The position numbers and the translations under genes were made by a program. Under the pieces are notes generated by a model. That model did no database searches, was not told the origin of the DNA, and was given only the letters and a program-made list of their open reading frames with translations. From the NCBI GenBank assembly GCA_034687125.1, contig JAQGBZ010000038.1:186001-250000 (forward strand): a DNA stretch of 64,000 nt, read 5' to 3'. This document shows positions 51,314-62,384 of the stretch, piece after piece (positions within the stretch are counted from its first letter, which is position 1; every line of letters begins with the position of its first letter). The stretch is from Neelides folsomi. Lineage: Eukaryota; Arthropoda; Collembola; Neelipleona; Neelidae.

Positions 51314-53773
51314 TCATTGGTCTACATTTTTACAGTAATTTTCGCTAGAGTTATAGCAGACGGCGCATCTTGATACTTTTGAACTCATCTTTGTTCCTAC
51401 TAGAATAGCATTCCGTGGTTTTATAAATTGATCGTCTTGATGTGTGACTGTTAACCAAAACGCGAGGTTGTATTCAGAGTATGAACAAGTTCCTTCAATT
51501 CCGTCACATCTTAAACATTTTAAAAAATCAAAATTTAATTAAACATTCAATATTAATACCAAATATACTGCCCAATAAGTCCATTCATTTGAGTGTTAAA
51601 GTGAAAAACATGATTTTTTGGAAATCATTAGTTTATTCACGTATTATGTAATCTCTATTTAGTCGAATACATTCTTCCCATTTCCATTTAAGTTCCCTGA
51701 TCCCCCTTTTACTTTATTAAATGCGTCTTAAAGATAAACTAATTATAAAATTATCGTATCTCATCATTTAGCATTTTCATATACAATATACATAGATGAA
51801 TGGACTTTTTGGGCAGTATATTAATATTATATGGAAATTTTAATAGTATTTATTATAGAGTATAAATATAATGAAATTCTTAAATAAGTTGGATACATAA
51901 CTTTAAAATCTTACTCGACAAACGGATTTTTGTGAAATTCTCTTAAGCAAGAGCCAGGAGATCCCAACGACTGTCCTCCACCTCTTCCACCATCTCCAGC
52001 ATACTGTGAAAATAACCATGTATTTGAGAAAACATAAACAAAGACCGAGTTGTTAGATGAGAGCTGCCTCAAATCTCAGTCACATCAAAAGTTCAAACTC
52101 AAACTTATTTTTGACATCGCATGCCTGATAGGTAAGAATTACGTTGATGCTTAAATGAGTGTAAACGAACCATTGCAAAACTGAATCCATTCCACATGAG
52201 GTCCCAACCGTCGGGACACTTTGGATGTTTAATGTTTTGGCTGTGAATTGTCAGGACTTTAGATGGAACTTGACAAACAGAACATCTAATTCAAGAGATT
52301 TTAAAAAGTTATTTAACTTGTAATTGCCCAAGATGAATGGTTTTAATTTATGAACCTTGAAATTTGGTTGATCGTGGTATCTCCTGGATCGCTGGTGGAA
52401 AGCCAAACAGAAGTGGCATTAGAAGCCGCATATCTGCAATTTTCCCTATCACAGGTGATGGTTGGCAAGTACGTGTACTTTTCAACACAGGACCCAGAAC
52501 CTCCGAGGTCTTGGTTATGAGTCTGAACATAATTCTCTTGTTTCTGCTCCATTGACAGGAGCGAATAGCCGCTCCATAACTTTTCTCCCAATGGGCATTC
52601 TGGAACTAGGGTTGACTGACTGTGAATAACAACAATTTCTACACTCCCAGTTCCAACTGTTGAATTCCCTTCTGTTTCGAGGATGCAATTACCCTTTAAT
52701 AACAAAATTAAATTTTATTATGATTAAAACAGAAGTTATTTTAATAAATTACCGGGGGGCCAGCCCTCCCTGGAATTCCACTCAACCCTGGAAATCCTGG
52801 ATTACCGTCTCTCCCATTCAAACCTATGAGTATACAAGTATTACATTTTTATAAATAAGTAATACATATATTTTTACATAATACAGATAGTTAAATTTAC
52901 AAGTCAAATATAGACATTATCTGTAGTTTGTTTTGTTACATGTACAATAACTCTACCTGGAAGGCCCTCAAATCCAGGAAGTCCATCTAATCCTTTAAGC
53001 CCTGGAGGTCCCATATCTCCTTTAGGACCAGCGGGACCTGGTGGTCCAATTGGTCCATCTTGACCTCGATCTCCTCGTGGACCAGGGATTAATGTTTCAA
53101 CGACTTTCTCTTCTGAAAAATGTTAAAGAAATTAGGGCGGATCTTTTAGTTCTCAAAAAAATTTGCATGATTGATATCCTTCACTTCAACATAACTAATA
53201 GTTTACTTTAAAATGCTGTCCATTGGGCCTAAAATAGGATAGTGTTAATTAGAAAATGGATTGGCAAAATGTACCGGAAGACGCCTTCGATGAAGGATTG
53301 GAAGAAGATGTTGGATCCTCAAGGGATATCTTCATCGACTTTCCCTCTTGAGAATGCGGACATTTACAACCTGGTGACAGATGAGATTTATGTATTTATT
53401 ATACTTTTTTTTAAGTATTGTGGCGGAGAAAAGTTCGAGTCTGGAAAGGAAATGTCTTTTGTCAAGAGACATGAAGGGCGCCGCTTCCTTACCCAAATCT
53501 ATTTGTCGGAATTGAAGGAAGAGATAGACGAGTAAAATGAAGAAGATGATTTGAGAAATGGCGATAAGGGATATGAAGATCTTGAACGCCCGTGACATTC
53601 CCATCTGTGCCCCGCGTCCCTTCTCCGTCTGTGAAACATTCTTTTAAATATTTCCTCAAAAGACTCATTTGTCACATTGTCACCTGAAGAGGAACTACTT
53701 TGTTATTTTTGTCGACAAGTGGGAGAATTTCTTTTGGTGAGTTTCCAGATCCTCTCCTGTTTGCATTCTCCAT
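51314..53773 (-). CDS. Type II membrane short-chain collagen with collagen-IV NC1 domain, 8 exons
   Basis: Minus-strand exons: 53773-53684 (ATG), 53628-53493, 53112-52957, 52823-52753, 52693-52356, 52285-52171, 52003-51915, 51509-51314 (TGA); 1191 nt, 396 residues, phases consistent. Residues 1-45 are a polar, basic cytosolic tail; about 46-68 are hydrophobic ([20 protein letters not shown]), with no signal-peptide layout. Residues 86-151 are 22 uninterrupted Gly-X-Y triplets. About 153-390 is a complete NC1: two C4 repeats, each with the P-x-C-P, G-S-C, xC..xC and R-C-x-V-C cysteines ([53 protein letters not shown]). NC1 drives trimerisation in basement-membrane collagen IV. The very short helix resembles invertebrate spongin-like short-chain collagens; the membrane anchor is unexpected. 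An in-frame TAG above the ATG supports the start. Confidence 0.88.
51563..51821. mobile_element. MITE inside the last intron of the collagen gene
   Basis: Inverted 26-bp ends: atatactgcccaataagtcc at the left and its near-exact complement at the right, with one mismatch. TA-rich flanks fit a TA target site. It occupies most of the 405-bp intron 51510-51914 without touching the splice signals. Confidence 0.7.
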
Positions 53774-56733
53774 TTCAAAATATTTAAATGAGCCTATCTA
53801 TCTTGTCCTTATTCAAAACTTAACAGAGACACTTCCAAAGGGTTTTAAAAGCTATTAAAAGGTTATTCGAACAAATTCCACAATTCGCCTCTCCAATTCA
53901 GAACCAATGTTTTATTTGAATAAGAATGAAGGCGCTAAATACTTTAACGTGTGAAATACTTTATCGTCGTGATGATCTGTTGATTTTTAAACAAGACAAC
54001 GAGCCAAGCTGACCTCAAATGACAAAAACTTGAACCTATTTTCTAACTAATGTTGTTGTTGAGAAGTTTAATAGGCGTGGAAAATCGAATGTGAGCCAGA
54101 GTCATCGGATTAATTTCACTGTGTGAACGCAATGAGGAATGAGATATTTTGCTGTCACAATGGAAAAAGGCAAAGCCATGATTGTGGATATGATCTAACT
54201 CGAGGAGAATTCAGGAGCATTAATTTTTCAATAATATGTGAATATGTCTATAATAAATGCCTATCTCATCTGGGTGACGAAGGGGGAGATAACACGAGAC
54301 CTTTCAAACCACAGCCTTTTCCAAAAGAGCCCACTTTATTCGATTACACTCCTAACATGATCGTTATATAGTATTTATAGCTATGTATATTAGAAAGTTC
54401 AATTCTATGTATGTAGTTATATGTAAAGAGATAAATATTTATGTGGGTCTCTCAATTCTCACTGTTTCGATTCTCCAACTGTAGGGTGAACGTTGTTGGG
54501 TTTTTGGCTCCGCAAAGTAGCCAAAAGATCTTTTCTGTATTCAACTGACACGGAGAATTATGGTTGTAATATGTAGAGATTTAATAGGCCGAACAGAAGG
54601 GATGATTAAGAGGAGCTTCTGAATGAACCACAGTGACTCTTTGGAAGATGAAGAACTCAACTAGGAAGAGCTCCTCGTCGCCAACCAGACTCCCCACAGC
54701 GAACAGGCTATAATGTGTGTGTCTGTGTACTTATGATAATCACCGTGGTTATTATATTTGTTGTGTCTGTCTTAAGTCATAGGTGTAATCACCCCTCGTG
54801 TGTCAAGATAGGGCTGTTGAATAAAGAGCTAAAAAGGGTTTTCTCCGACCCAGCCCTGTTCAGGAAATTTCGCTGAGGATAAGTAAACATACCGAGATGA
54901 CTTTAACTCTTTATGACTCTGAGCTTGAAAATCCATTCTAATAAGTATTATCCCTCATTTATATTGGGGAATATCATACATGACTTTGTAAGGTATTGAA
55001 CGAGGTGTGTGGAGTAGTAGTTGTACACACGGGGGGATTGGAAGGCTTGTTTAGTAATAAGGGTGAATAAATGACTTGGCATTTCACCTCTTTTAATAAG
55101 GGGGAAACTCTGGCTTGACACCTACATCCTCGTTCCTCGGCATGAATCCGAAAGGCGAGCCACGTTTTCTCTATTTGGTCAGCAGAGAAGTCTAATTTGT
55201 CCAAAGATCTCGTCCAATGTTTGTGTATGGAAATATCGCCTTCATCGTTCGACTACCAATGAGTTTTTATTTTTATTATTACCTCTGATCTGATTAGCGG
55301 TCCCAAGGAAGGAACTTTGTGTTATTGATGGTTTTGAGTGTCTGGAGAGTTCTTGAAATGCTTTTTCACTTGCATATTCTCAACACACAAAGGTCACTTT
55401 TGTATATATAGGTTATTGTATTTATATACAGGGTATTCTTGTAGAGTATTCTTATACACGACGAGAAACAACCGTATACTAATAATAATGATGTAATGAT
55501 CAAACTTAACGAGATAAATTGAGAGTACTTAATGTTAGATGAATGAATTAACAAGAGAGATTTATCTTCTATTTATTCTAGAGAGGTCAAAGTTTTTTCG
55601 AATTTGGAGTTCTCGTTGAATTGAGCAAGATCCGGAGAATCCGGCCTTGTCGGCACCCGGCGTCAAGTGTCAATGGAACTACTTTCATGCCTTCCTTTTT
55701 ATGAGTCCGTTTGGTGGTGATGTGATGAGAGACGGGGAGAATCCAAGATCCCCAAATCCTTTTCCGCCCTCGGGGCTCTGGAAGAGTCTAGGCAAATTCC
55801 CAAAATTTATCTTATTTATGTTAACTCGGGCCCACTTCGATTGTTACACTTATGGTGAGGTTCCCTACTGAGATCAGATGAACGTATGAGTGTGGTATGC
55901 TTTGGGGCAGCTATTTATAGTGGGAGTCAACTCATTTTTCCGGAGCTTTTCCGCCCTTCATTACACACGTTTGTAGAGGAATTGAAGGTATGTTTATAGG
56001 AATGAGTCTTATTTCGGATTGATCGTCTCGGCTCATCTTCCTTCCCTTTAATTTAACACGTAGCCAATTAAGAAGTACACTTTTCTCATTTTTACACTTT
56101 ATCTGCAAGCTTCGGTTCAATTTCCAGTCCAAGGTGACCCAAATGCTGAGCATTCCGATTCCCATTGCAATTACAAGTCTCGAGTTAAATTAATTTAAAA
56201 GGAAAGCATGGAAGGAATATGTGGGGTAGAAAGAAACCCACGGAATAAATCAGGATCCATTAAGAAGTTTACTTTATAATAAGATTAACAAGTAAGGAAT
56301 GCAGACTTCTCTATTTAATACTAACACTAACAAATCCGAATGTGTTAAAAATACAAAATCAAATATAAATTGAACCCTCCTAGGTTATGGACTTTGGTTT
56401 TTGAATTAACTACACACTACAGTTGTCGTTGAGTTTAATGCTTAATATGCGTTTTGATTTAATTACATAATTTATTAACCAAACAATTTAATTACCTATA
56501 TGATAATATGAAATAATTAAAAGATTAAAATTAATCTTTTTAAAATTAATAGCTGAAATTGAAATGTTGATTCATTTTTTTATTTATGTAAGTTGTGTAC
56601 ACGAAGCAATGCAAGAAGAAACTCCTTAAGAGTTAGAAAACGGGGAAGAGAAAGAACCCGAGTTTTTGGTTGCGTAATATATCGTCTCAATAATAATTAA
56701 TCAAAGTTAAGTACTGGAGGCGGAAAAACTCAC
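53774..56733. other. Upstream of the collagen gene; no gene supported
   Basis: Mixed base composition with small open frames on both strands (for example 54974-55204 and 55932-56165, minus), none resembling a known family. The first part presumably holds the collagen promoter. Confidence 0.4.
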
Positions 56734-56807
56734 CTCTTCATCAAATAGAGCTACGAACATGACTGGCATTCTTCCACTGAATCTGCCTTCACTGGAACTC
56801 ACGAAAA
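56734..56807 (-). CDS. Orphan candidate exon (74 nt)
   Basis: The minus strand shows a pyrimidine-rich acceptor (CTGTTTTTTAAG), an open frame reading FVSSSEGRFSGRMPVMFVAL and then FDEE, and a consensus donor GTGAGT: phase 1 in, phase 0 out. The composition looks protein-like in otherwise AT-rich DNA. I could not link it in frame to the collagen gene below it; it might be a 5' exon of that gene, part of an unrecognised gene, or chance. Family unknown. Confidence 0.25.
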
Positions 56808-57164
56808 CTTAAAAAACAGGCTACTTTGAAATATGCATACTTCCTTATGTACATCATTATGTACATGTTCAAATAAGAAGTTCATTCATACTGTCAATGC
56901 ATTCTTATTAGCATGAGACCAATATGAGATCGTGAGATCATGAATGTTCAGTTTCCTATATTTTAATTTTTTTCATATTCGAACTCTGCTCCGGTTTTCT
57001 ACCTTCGTCATCAATCTTTATCGCACCCTACTGCGTTTGGGATCTCGAATTAGGGCCGTAAAAGTGAATGGCTTGAAATTATTTAAAGTAAACATTGAAT
57101 TTCCAAATTAATGTATCAGCATGATCGCCGATCGCATTCCCACACTTACGATATTCATCATAAT

Positions 57165-57587
57165 TAGAGACCGGACATATATTCCCTATAAAACACTAAA
57201 ATATGTAGGCAATATTCCGTTAAAAAATAGCGAAATATGCAAAATATGTAATATGAAAATTTCGAGGAAAAATTAGGTTTTTATAAAGAAAAAAATTGAA
57301 TAAACCCAATTGAATTTAATAAGCAACTTAAATTACTTACGTAAGTTTTTTGACCCATTATATATACTCAAACCTAGAAACCCCTAAAATATTCTTTATA
57401 TTCCTTAACGACATAAAATGTTCTTTAATATTCCGCCATATTCCCCAATATTCCCTAACAAGCCCAAATATTCTCTAACAACATAGTCTAAAGATTCCTT
57501 ATTTTGGCCAATACGGACGCTTCCAAAGTTTCAGGCGATGTTCCTCAAAGATAAAAAATACGTCAAAACATAAAAGTCCGGTCTCTA
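57165..57587. mobile_element. Non-autonomous hAT element with 8-bp target duplication
   Basis: Terminal inverted repeats tagagaccggac (57165-57176) and gtccggtctcta (57576-57587). The flanking atcataat is duplicated exactly at 57157-57164 and 57588-57595. An 8-bp duplication with short TAGAG-type ends is the hAT signature. The interior has no transposase and includes AT-rich 'aatattcc' runs. Confidence 0.85.
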
Positions 57588-57842
57588 ATCATAATAACAT
57601 CGCAATTTAGTCTATCATGTATCAATGCATAAACTACTTTGTGCGTATTTAGATTTATGGGTTCAAAATTATGTCAATAGTTCATTGAGGGTCAAAGTCA
57701 AAAAAAATTCTTCGCTTCTCACACGTAAAATTGCAGCAATTTTTACAGACACTACTATTACATAATTATGTATGTAATTGTATACAACATACACAAAGTT
57801 TCAAAAATAGTATTGAACATGTTAAATATTCGTTCGTTCGAA

Positions 57843-57953
57843 CTCTTGACATCCCGCGTTTTAGAACAGCATTTAGATTAACATATTTACAATCTATAGT
57901 AATTAAAGTTATGTCAATCTAAATGCTGTTCCTAAAACGCGGGATGTTAAGAG
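57843..57953. mobile_element. Fold-back hairpin, probable tiny MITE
   Basis: Arms of about 43 nt: ctcttgacatcccgcgtttt at the left, complemented at 57911-57953 with two mismatches and a one-base gap, and a 26-nt loop. No coding capacity. It could be a MITE or a structured transcript. Confidence 0.7.
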
Positions 57954-58051
57954 CTTAAACGACGCGAGAGTATATTGTAAGGTAAATCTACTAAACATGT
58001 ATTTAGGCACATTGATGTATATTAATTGTAAGTGTAGCTTTTAAAATAATG

Positions 58052-58057
58052 TTTATT
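58052..58057 (-). other. Candidate polyadenylation signal, glucan-binding-like gene
   Basis: AATAAA on the minus strand, about 80 nt beyond the TAA stop at 58138-58136, at a plausible distance for a short 3' UTR. Confidence 0.45.
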
Positions 58058-58135
58058 CAATGCTTTAACAATTTGATTTTTATGATTAATATTATGAATC
58101 AGAGTTTTAAGAAAACGGGGTTTTAAAAAGCAAGT

Positions 58136-61080
58136 TTATACCGTGGTGTCTAAAGCCCTAACTCTGATATAGTCAATCTGAAGAGCTGAGCCATCGTCGT
58201 CCCAAGAAGGTTCCCAAAGATGTCTTTTCTCCCAAAAGTTTTTTGCTGCCTATAGAAAAATGCTGTTTAATTAAAGTAAAATAATGTGATAATAACCATT
58301 ATACATACTTATGGGTAAAATAGGTATAATAAATAACTATTATAGTACAATCGGTAACCCAAATACAGATTATGTATTTATTACACAAAAAGGTTCTTTT
58401 AATCTGTTTGAACCGTATAATCTTTTATAAAAATAACTAACAATAAGTATGTAACATGTAGGTAAGAAAGTATAATAGGTAGTCAATATTTTCGTACTTT
58501 TGGGTCATTGTTAGACCATGGCTTTGGATAAGGGCCAGTATAGACATCAGGGAAAAAACCGCTGTAAGATAAATTCTTGTAAGTTGAAGCGTTGGAGAAT
58601 TTATTTTGACATGTTTACCTTGTTCCTCCTACAAAAAAGTCGACTAGTTAATTAGTGATTAGTGTCGGATTATGAAGTTTATATTCGTATTATTTTTATC
58701 TTTTATCATTGTTAGAAAATTACCTGCAGCAAGACCAATAAGGAAGCTGAACTGCGAAATACAAATAATTTAATAAAATGCATTAGATTATAAAAAATAC
58801 ATTTAATTAATATTGCACATACTCGGTTTTGATTTCTGTCTATACATAAATATTATAATAACCTAAAATGCTTGAATCCCTTAATTTAATTATGTATTAC
58901 CTCTTGATCGAATGGTGCTACAGTTTTGTCTTTTGAATTCCACCAAGGGTTAGGATATGTACCGCTCTCTTCAACCCATTCCTCATATAAAGATGAATAA
59001 TTAGAGGGAGCATTTACAATAACTTCGTCATCAATCTTCACGATTATTTTTCCTTCAAAGTGTTTTAAAAATTAAACATTTTATATTAATTTTTAATAAC
59101 AATGTTTATTATTAAATTATCGTAAACTTTTCATTATAATATCCAGTCTGTACATATGTAATTTAAGAAAATAATTTAATATGTATAATCTCTCTTCATA
59201 TATCATAAGTATGGAATGGAATTTAAACCTGGAGTCCACTCTACAGTGTAAAGATGAAATTCCCGATCAAAGCCTTCATCTTGGAGTGTGTTCTTGCAGG
59301 AGAAAATAGCCTTTTCACGGAGCATTGTGCCGTATCGGATATCAGGACAATTACGCTCAGATCCAACGTTGAGCCCATTCATATTGAACAGCTTTCTGTT
59401 CCCACGAATATCAACGAGATGCATTTGGCCGGATAATAACCCACTTTTACCGTAAAAATAAGATTTTGGCTGGAGAGAAATCACTATTAAAAGAATAAAA
59501 ATTTTATCTTGGACTTTTATTTTATTTGTACTAACATTAAGTTTTTAAGTAGATAAATGTGAAAATAAATTAGAAGAATATTTTATATTATACTTGGTTC
59601 GAGCCAATCTCCACTAGGCATTTTAGCTGTAATAAATATTTTACTTACAATTAATTTGGAAAGGTATATGAAATGGAAAGTAGTAATTATGGAAAGTTAT
59701 AATTATTATTAATACCTTTAATTTCAACAATTCCATATTTAAAACTGAAAGATCTTTCAGTAGTGATCAAAGCTGACATAACCGGCTATTTAATAAAGAG
59801 TAAATATCATGCTTAAATTTACTTTATGTATTTATTTTTCAAAATACTTACATGGATAATATTATCTTCGTGACCTTAAAAAATAAAAACCAAATATCAT
59901 TGTAGTATTATTTAAAATGATATTTTAATATTTTTTAATATTTGACATAATAAAAACGTATAATTTTTACCGCTCTTCCAACAGAAATGGTTTGGAGTGG
60001 ACTTATCTACACTTTGGCACCTGTAAATTATATACTTACATATAGTTTAAAATAAAGGCATAAAACCAGCAATATGTTACTAATTGCATTAATACAAATA
60101 AACTTGGCAATTTAATTCAATTATTAGTAGAGTACAAAAAATCATTACTCTTTATTTGGAGTTACGCCGAAGAAAAGAGTTCCATTATAAATGAATTCTT
60201 CCCCATATTTATCAGAAGTGTAAGTTGCCTTTAAAAACAATTTTCCATCTCTTACAAAACTATTTGATCGGCTATTGACTGCAAAATGAAATTTCGATTC
60301 CTGCAAGTAGATAATTGCCCAAAATTCACTTTCGCTACCATTATGAAATTATTGTACTAAATGTATATAATGTAATTGTTTTAGGCTCTCATACAGAAAT
60401 TCCAATTGTGTGCTTCCAAGTGGTGTTTATAATATTCTCAGAAGAATCGAAATTAAAATTGTCAAATTCTTCATAGAAAATATGAGCCCCTGGTTGTACA
60501 TTTTTTCCATTGACTGTTGTCACAGATAGCTCGGGCGAGGAAGACAAGCTTGCTTCGTATATTGTCCTCGGTGTCGTACTAGAATATATTGTTGAACTTG
60601 TGGGTTCTAATTGAGTTTGTGCACTTTGGGCCGAATGTGAATTTTGACTTTCACCATTCTTTTCACTTCCTATGTAAAAGATATTTAATGTTAAAGCCGT
60701 TAAACGTAATTTAAGCAAATTATGTATACCATTATTTACGTAATATACTTAGAATAAAACTTTACCTTTAATTTCGCTTGGATTGGAATTATTGGAAAAT
60801 GCAAAAATGAGTGATACAATGAACAGAATTAGCAAAAGAAAAATCACCAGAACAAATAGTATCAAAATAATTTTTTTGAGCGCTGCTGAATTTGATGGCA
60901 AAACGTCAAATCTTGATTTTGTTGAAACAAGCCGGGAATCCTGACACATTAAAATTTATTTATAATTTTAAGACAAATTATTATTGTATTTGTACTAACG
61001 TGTGAAATGTTTGATAGTGATCCGCTTTCGGTGTCCATTAAAGCATAACTATCTGATGACGATTTTAAAATGCCCGTCAT
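58136..61080 (-). CDS. Membrane-anchored beta-1,3-glucan-binding-protein-like (GH16), 14 exons
   Basis: Minus-strand exons: 61080-61000 (ATG), 60940-60766, 60669-60395, 60300-60149, 60020-59971, 59874-59852, 59785-59716, 59626-59594, 59483-59229, 59052-58901, 58752-58725, 58628-58619, 58561-58498, 58249-58136 (TAA); 1482 nt, 493 residues, all phases agree. A cytosolic tail (1-48) precedes one span (about 51-75, IILILFVLVIFLLLILFIVS), then a Ser/Thr-rich stalk, then a GH16 domain from about residue 140: FYEEFDNFNF, TWKHTIGIS, SNSFVRDGKLFLKATYTSDK, AKMPSGDWLEP, EWTPG, GGTSGFFPD and QIDYIRVRAL. These match arthropod GNBP/LGBP. Where active GH16 enzymes have E-x-D-x-x-E, this reads GQMHLVDIRGN (Q306, H308, D311), so hydrolysis is unlikely. 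No N-terminal glucan-binding (CBM39) domain is seen. I infer a cell-surface glucan recognition role. Known GNBPs are secreted or lipid-anchored, so the type II anchor is unusual. Confidence 0.88.
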
Positions 61081-61152
61081 TTTGAAAATACTATTTTCAC
61101 TTTCCTTATTTTTTAACAATGTGAGAATTTCTATTTGTTTTCCAATTCCCAA

Positions 61153-62384
61153 ACTGCTAAAGTTGCTTGTGATTGTGACGATGAAAGTTCACTATTGATA
61201 GCGTGATATGTCGTTTTCTTAATAAAATGCCGAAAAAATTTGTTTAGAGGAAAAATGCTGATCAATGGTTTAATGAGATTATAGGACAAATTAAACCATT
61301 AAATCAATTGGATTTTAACATTAACAACTCATTAACTTAAAAAAGCTTCAATATCATTTAAAGATGATGAAAATGAACATGACAAGATGACAATATCAAA
61401 CTAAGCTTAAGACTTGTGTTTAAAAGAAAGATAAAAGTGAAGGCTTCGTAAAAACCAGAGTTCAGAAATAGTACTAGAATCCACTGCTATACTTATTAAT
61501 TTACTCAATTTCATAGTTTTCTATAAGAATATTTAATGTATAGATATGTATAATAATAATTAGGTTAGGTATGATATTTCTGTATCTACTAAGTACATTT
61601 TATTTCGTAAGACATTCTTATAATTAAAGTAATATATTACATAAATTGAATGTATATTGTCTATGTTATCATATTTATTTTATAGGTTTATAATATCAGC
61701 ATATAATATACTTTACTGCTTAGTATATGTAAAGTTAGATATTGCACTATGCTTAAATCGTATTTGAGTCAAAGGTCTCAAAATCTCACATTGATATGTA
61801 GAGTGTAATATACCAAATGATCCATTAAATTAATCTAAACTAGTATTTTTTTATTATTAAACCAGCTTGGCTATCCACAATTAATACAGGATCGTGAAAT
61901 TACCAATCAATACCAATCTTTTTAGAATGAGTTTAAGATTAATAAATGTACAATGAAGTACACACTCTATAATTCTACATGATACTTATACATTAGATCT
62001 ACATACCATATTTACAATTCATTACAGAGCAGAGTAGCAACAATGATTTTGCATTAAAGAGATAAGCTATTATTACAGGTTGTAGGAAAGGTAATAGTGA
62101 GTATAATATAGGCGGATAAATAATAGTGGAATATTAATAGTGAGAAATATCATAGTTGTTCCAAAAAAATATTGAGAATATATATAGTGAAGATTATTAA
62201 TAGTCAGATTTATGATAGTTCTTATGAAATATAGTACAATAAATATAGTGGTGTAAAAAATATCAATTATATTTTATTCAACTGTCATAAAACAAAGTAA
62301 AATATGAATAAAAACTTAAAATTATAGATAAGTAATTAGTAAAATAATCATTAAAAATATTTAATCCTAATTCAATCAACAAAA
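61153..62384. other. AT-rich intergenic DNA
   Basis: Upstream of the glucan-binding-like gene; its promoter should lie near 61100-61300. The rest is AT-rich with no gene. From 62090 to 62260 a loose series of 'atagtg'-like words recurs about every 10-30 nt. Confidence 0.45.

Larger units (their letters stand above)
56808..58135. other. Intergenic DNA with two small mobile elements
   Basis: Contains the hAT-type element at 57165-57587 and a hairpin at 57843-57953. The part nearest 58135 is the 3' UTR of the glucan-binding-like gene. No other gene seen. Confidence 0.5.

Noticed and set aside
53332-53492. Extension of the collagen membrane exon past the donor ([10 protein letters not shown]...)
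   Set aside because: It reads through a GTAAGG donor into the intron; removing it restores phase to the Gly-X-Y exon.
53242-53535. Plus-strand open frame of 97 codons
   Set aside because: It overlaps the minus-strand membrane exon of the collagen gene and its intron; no splice or family evidence supports it.
54974-55204. Minus-strand frame with DKLDFSADQIEKTWLAFR
   Set aside because: It looks briefly protein-like, but no convincing acceptor or homology was found; not called as an exon.
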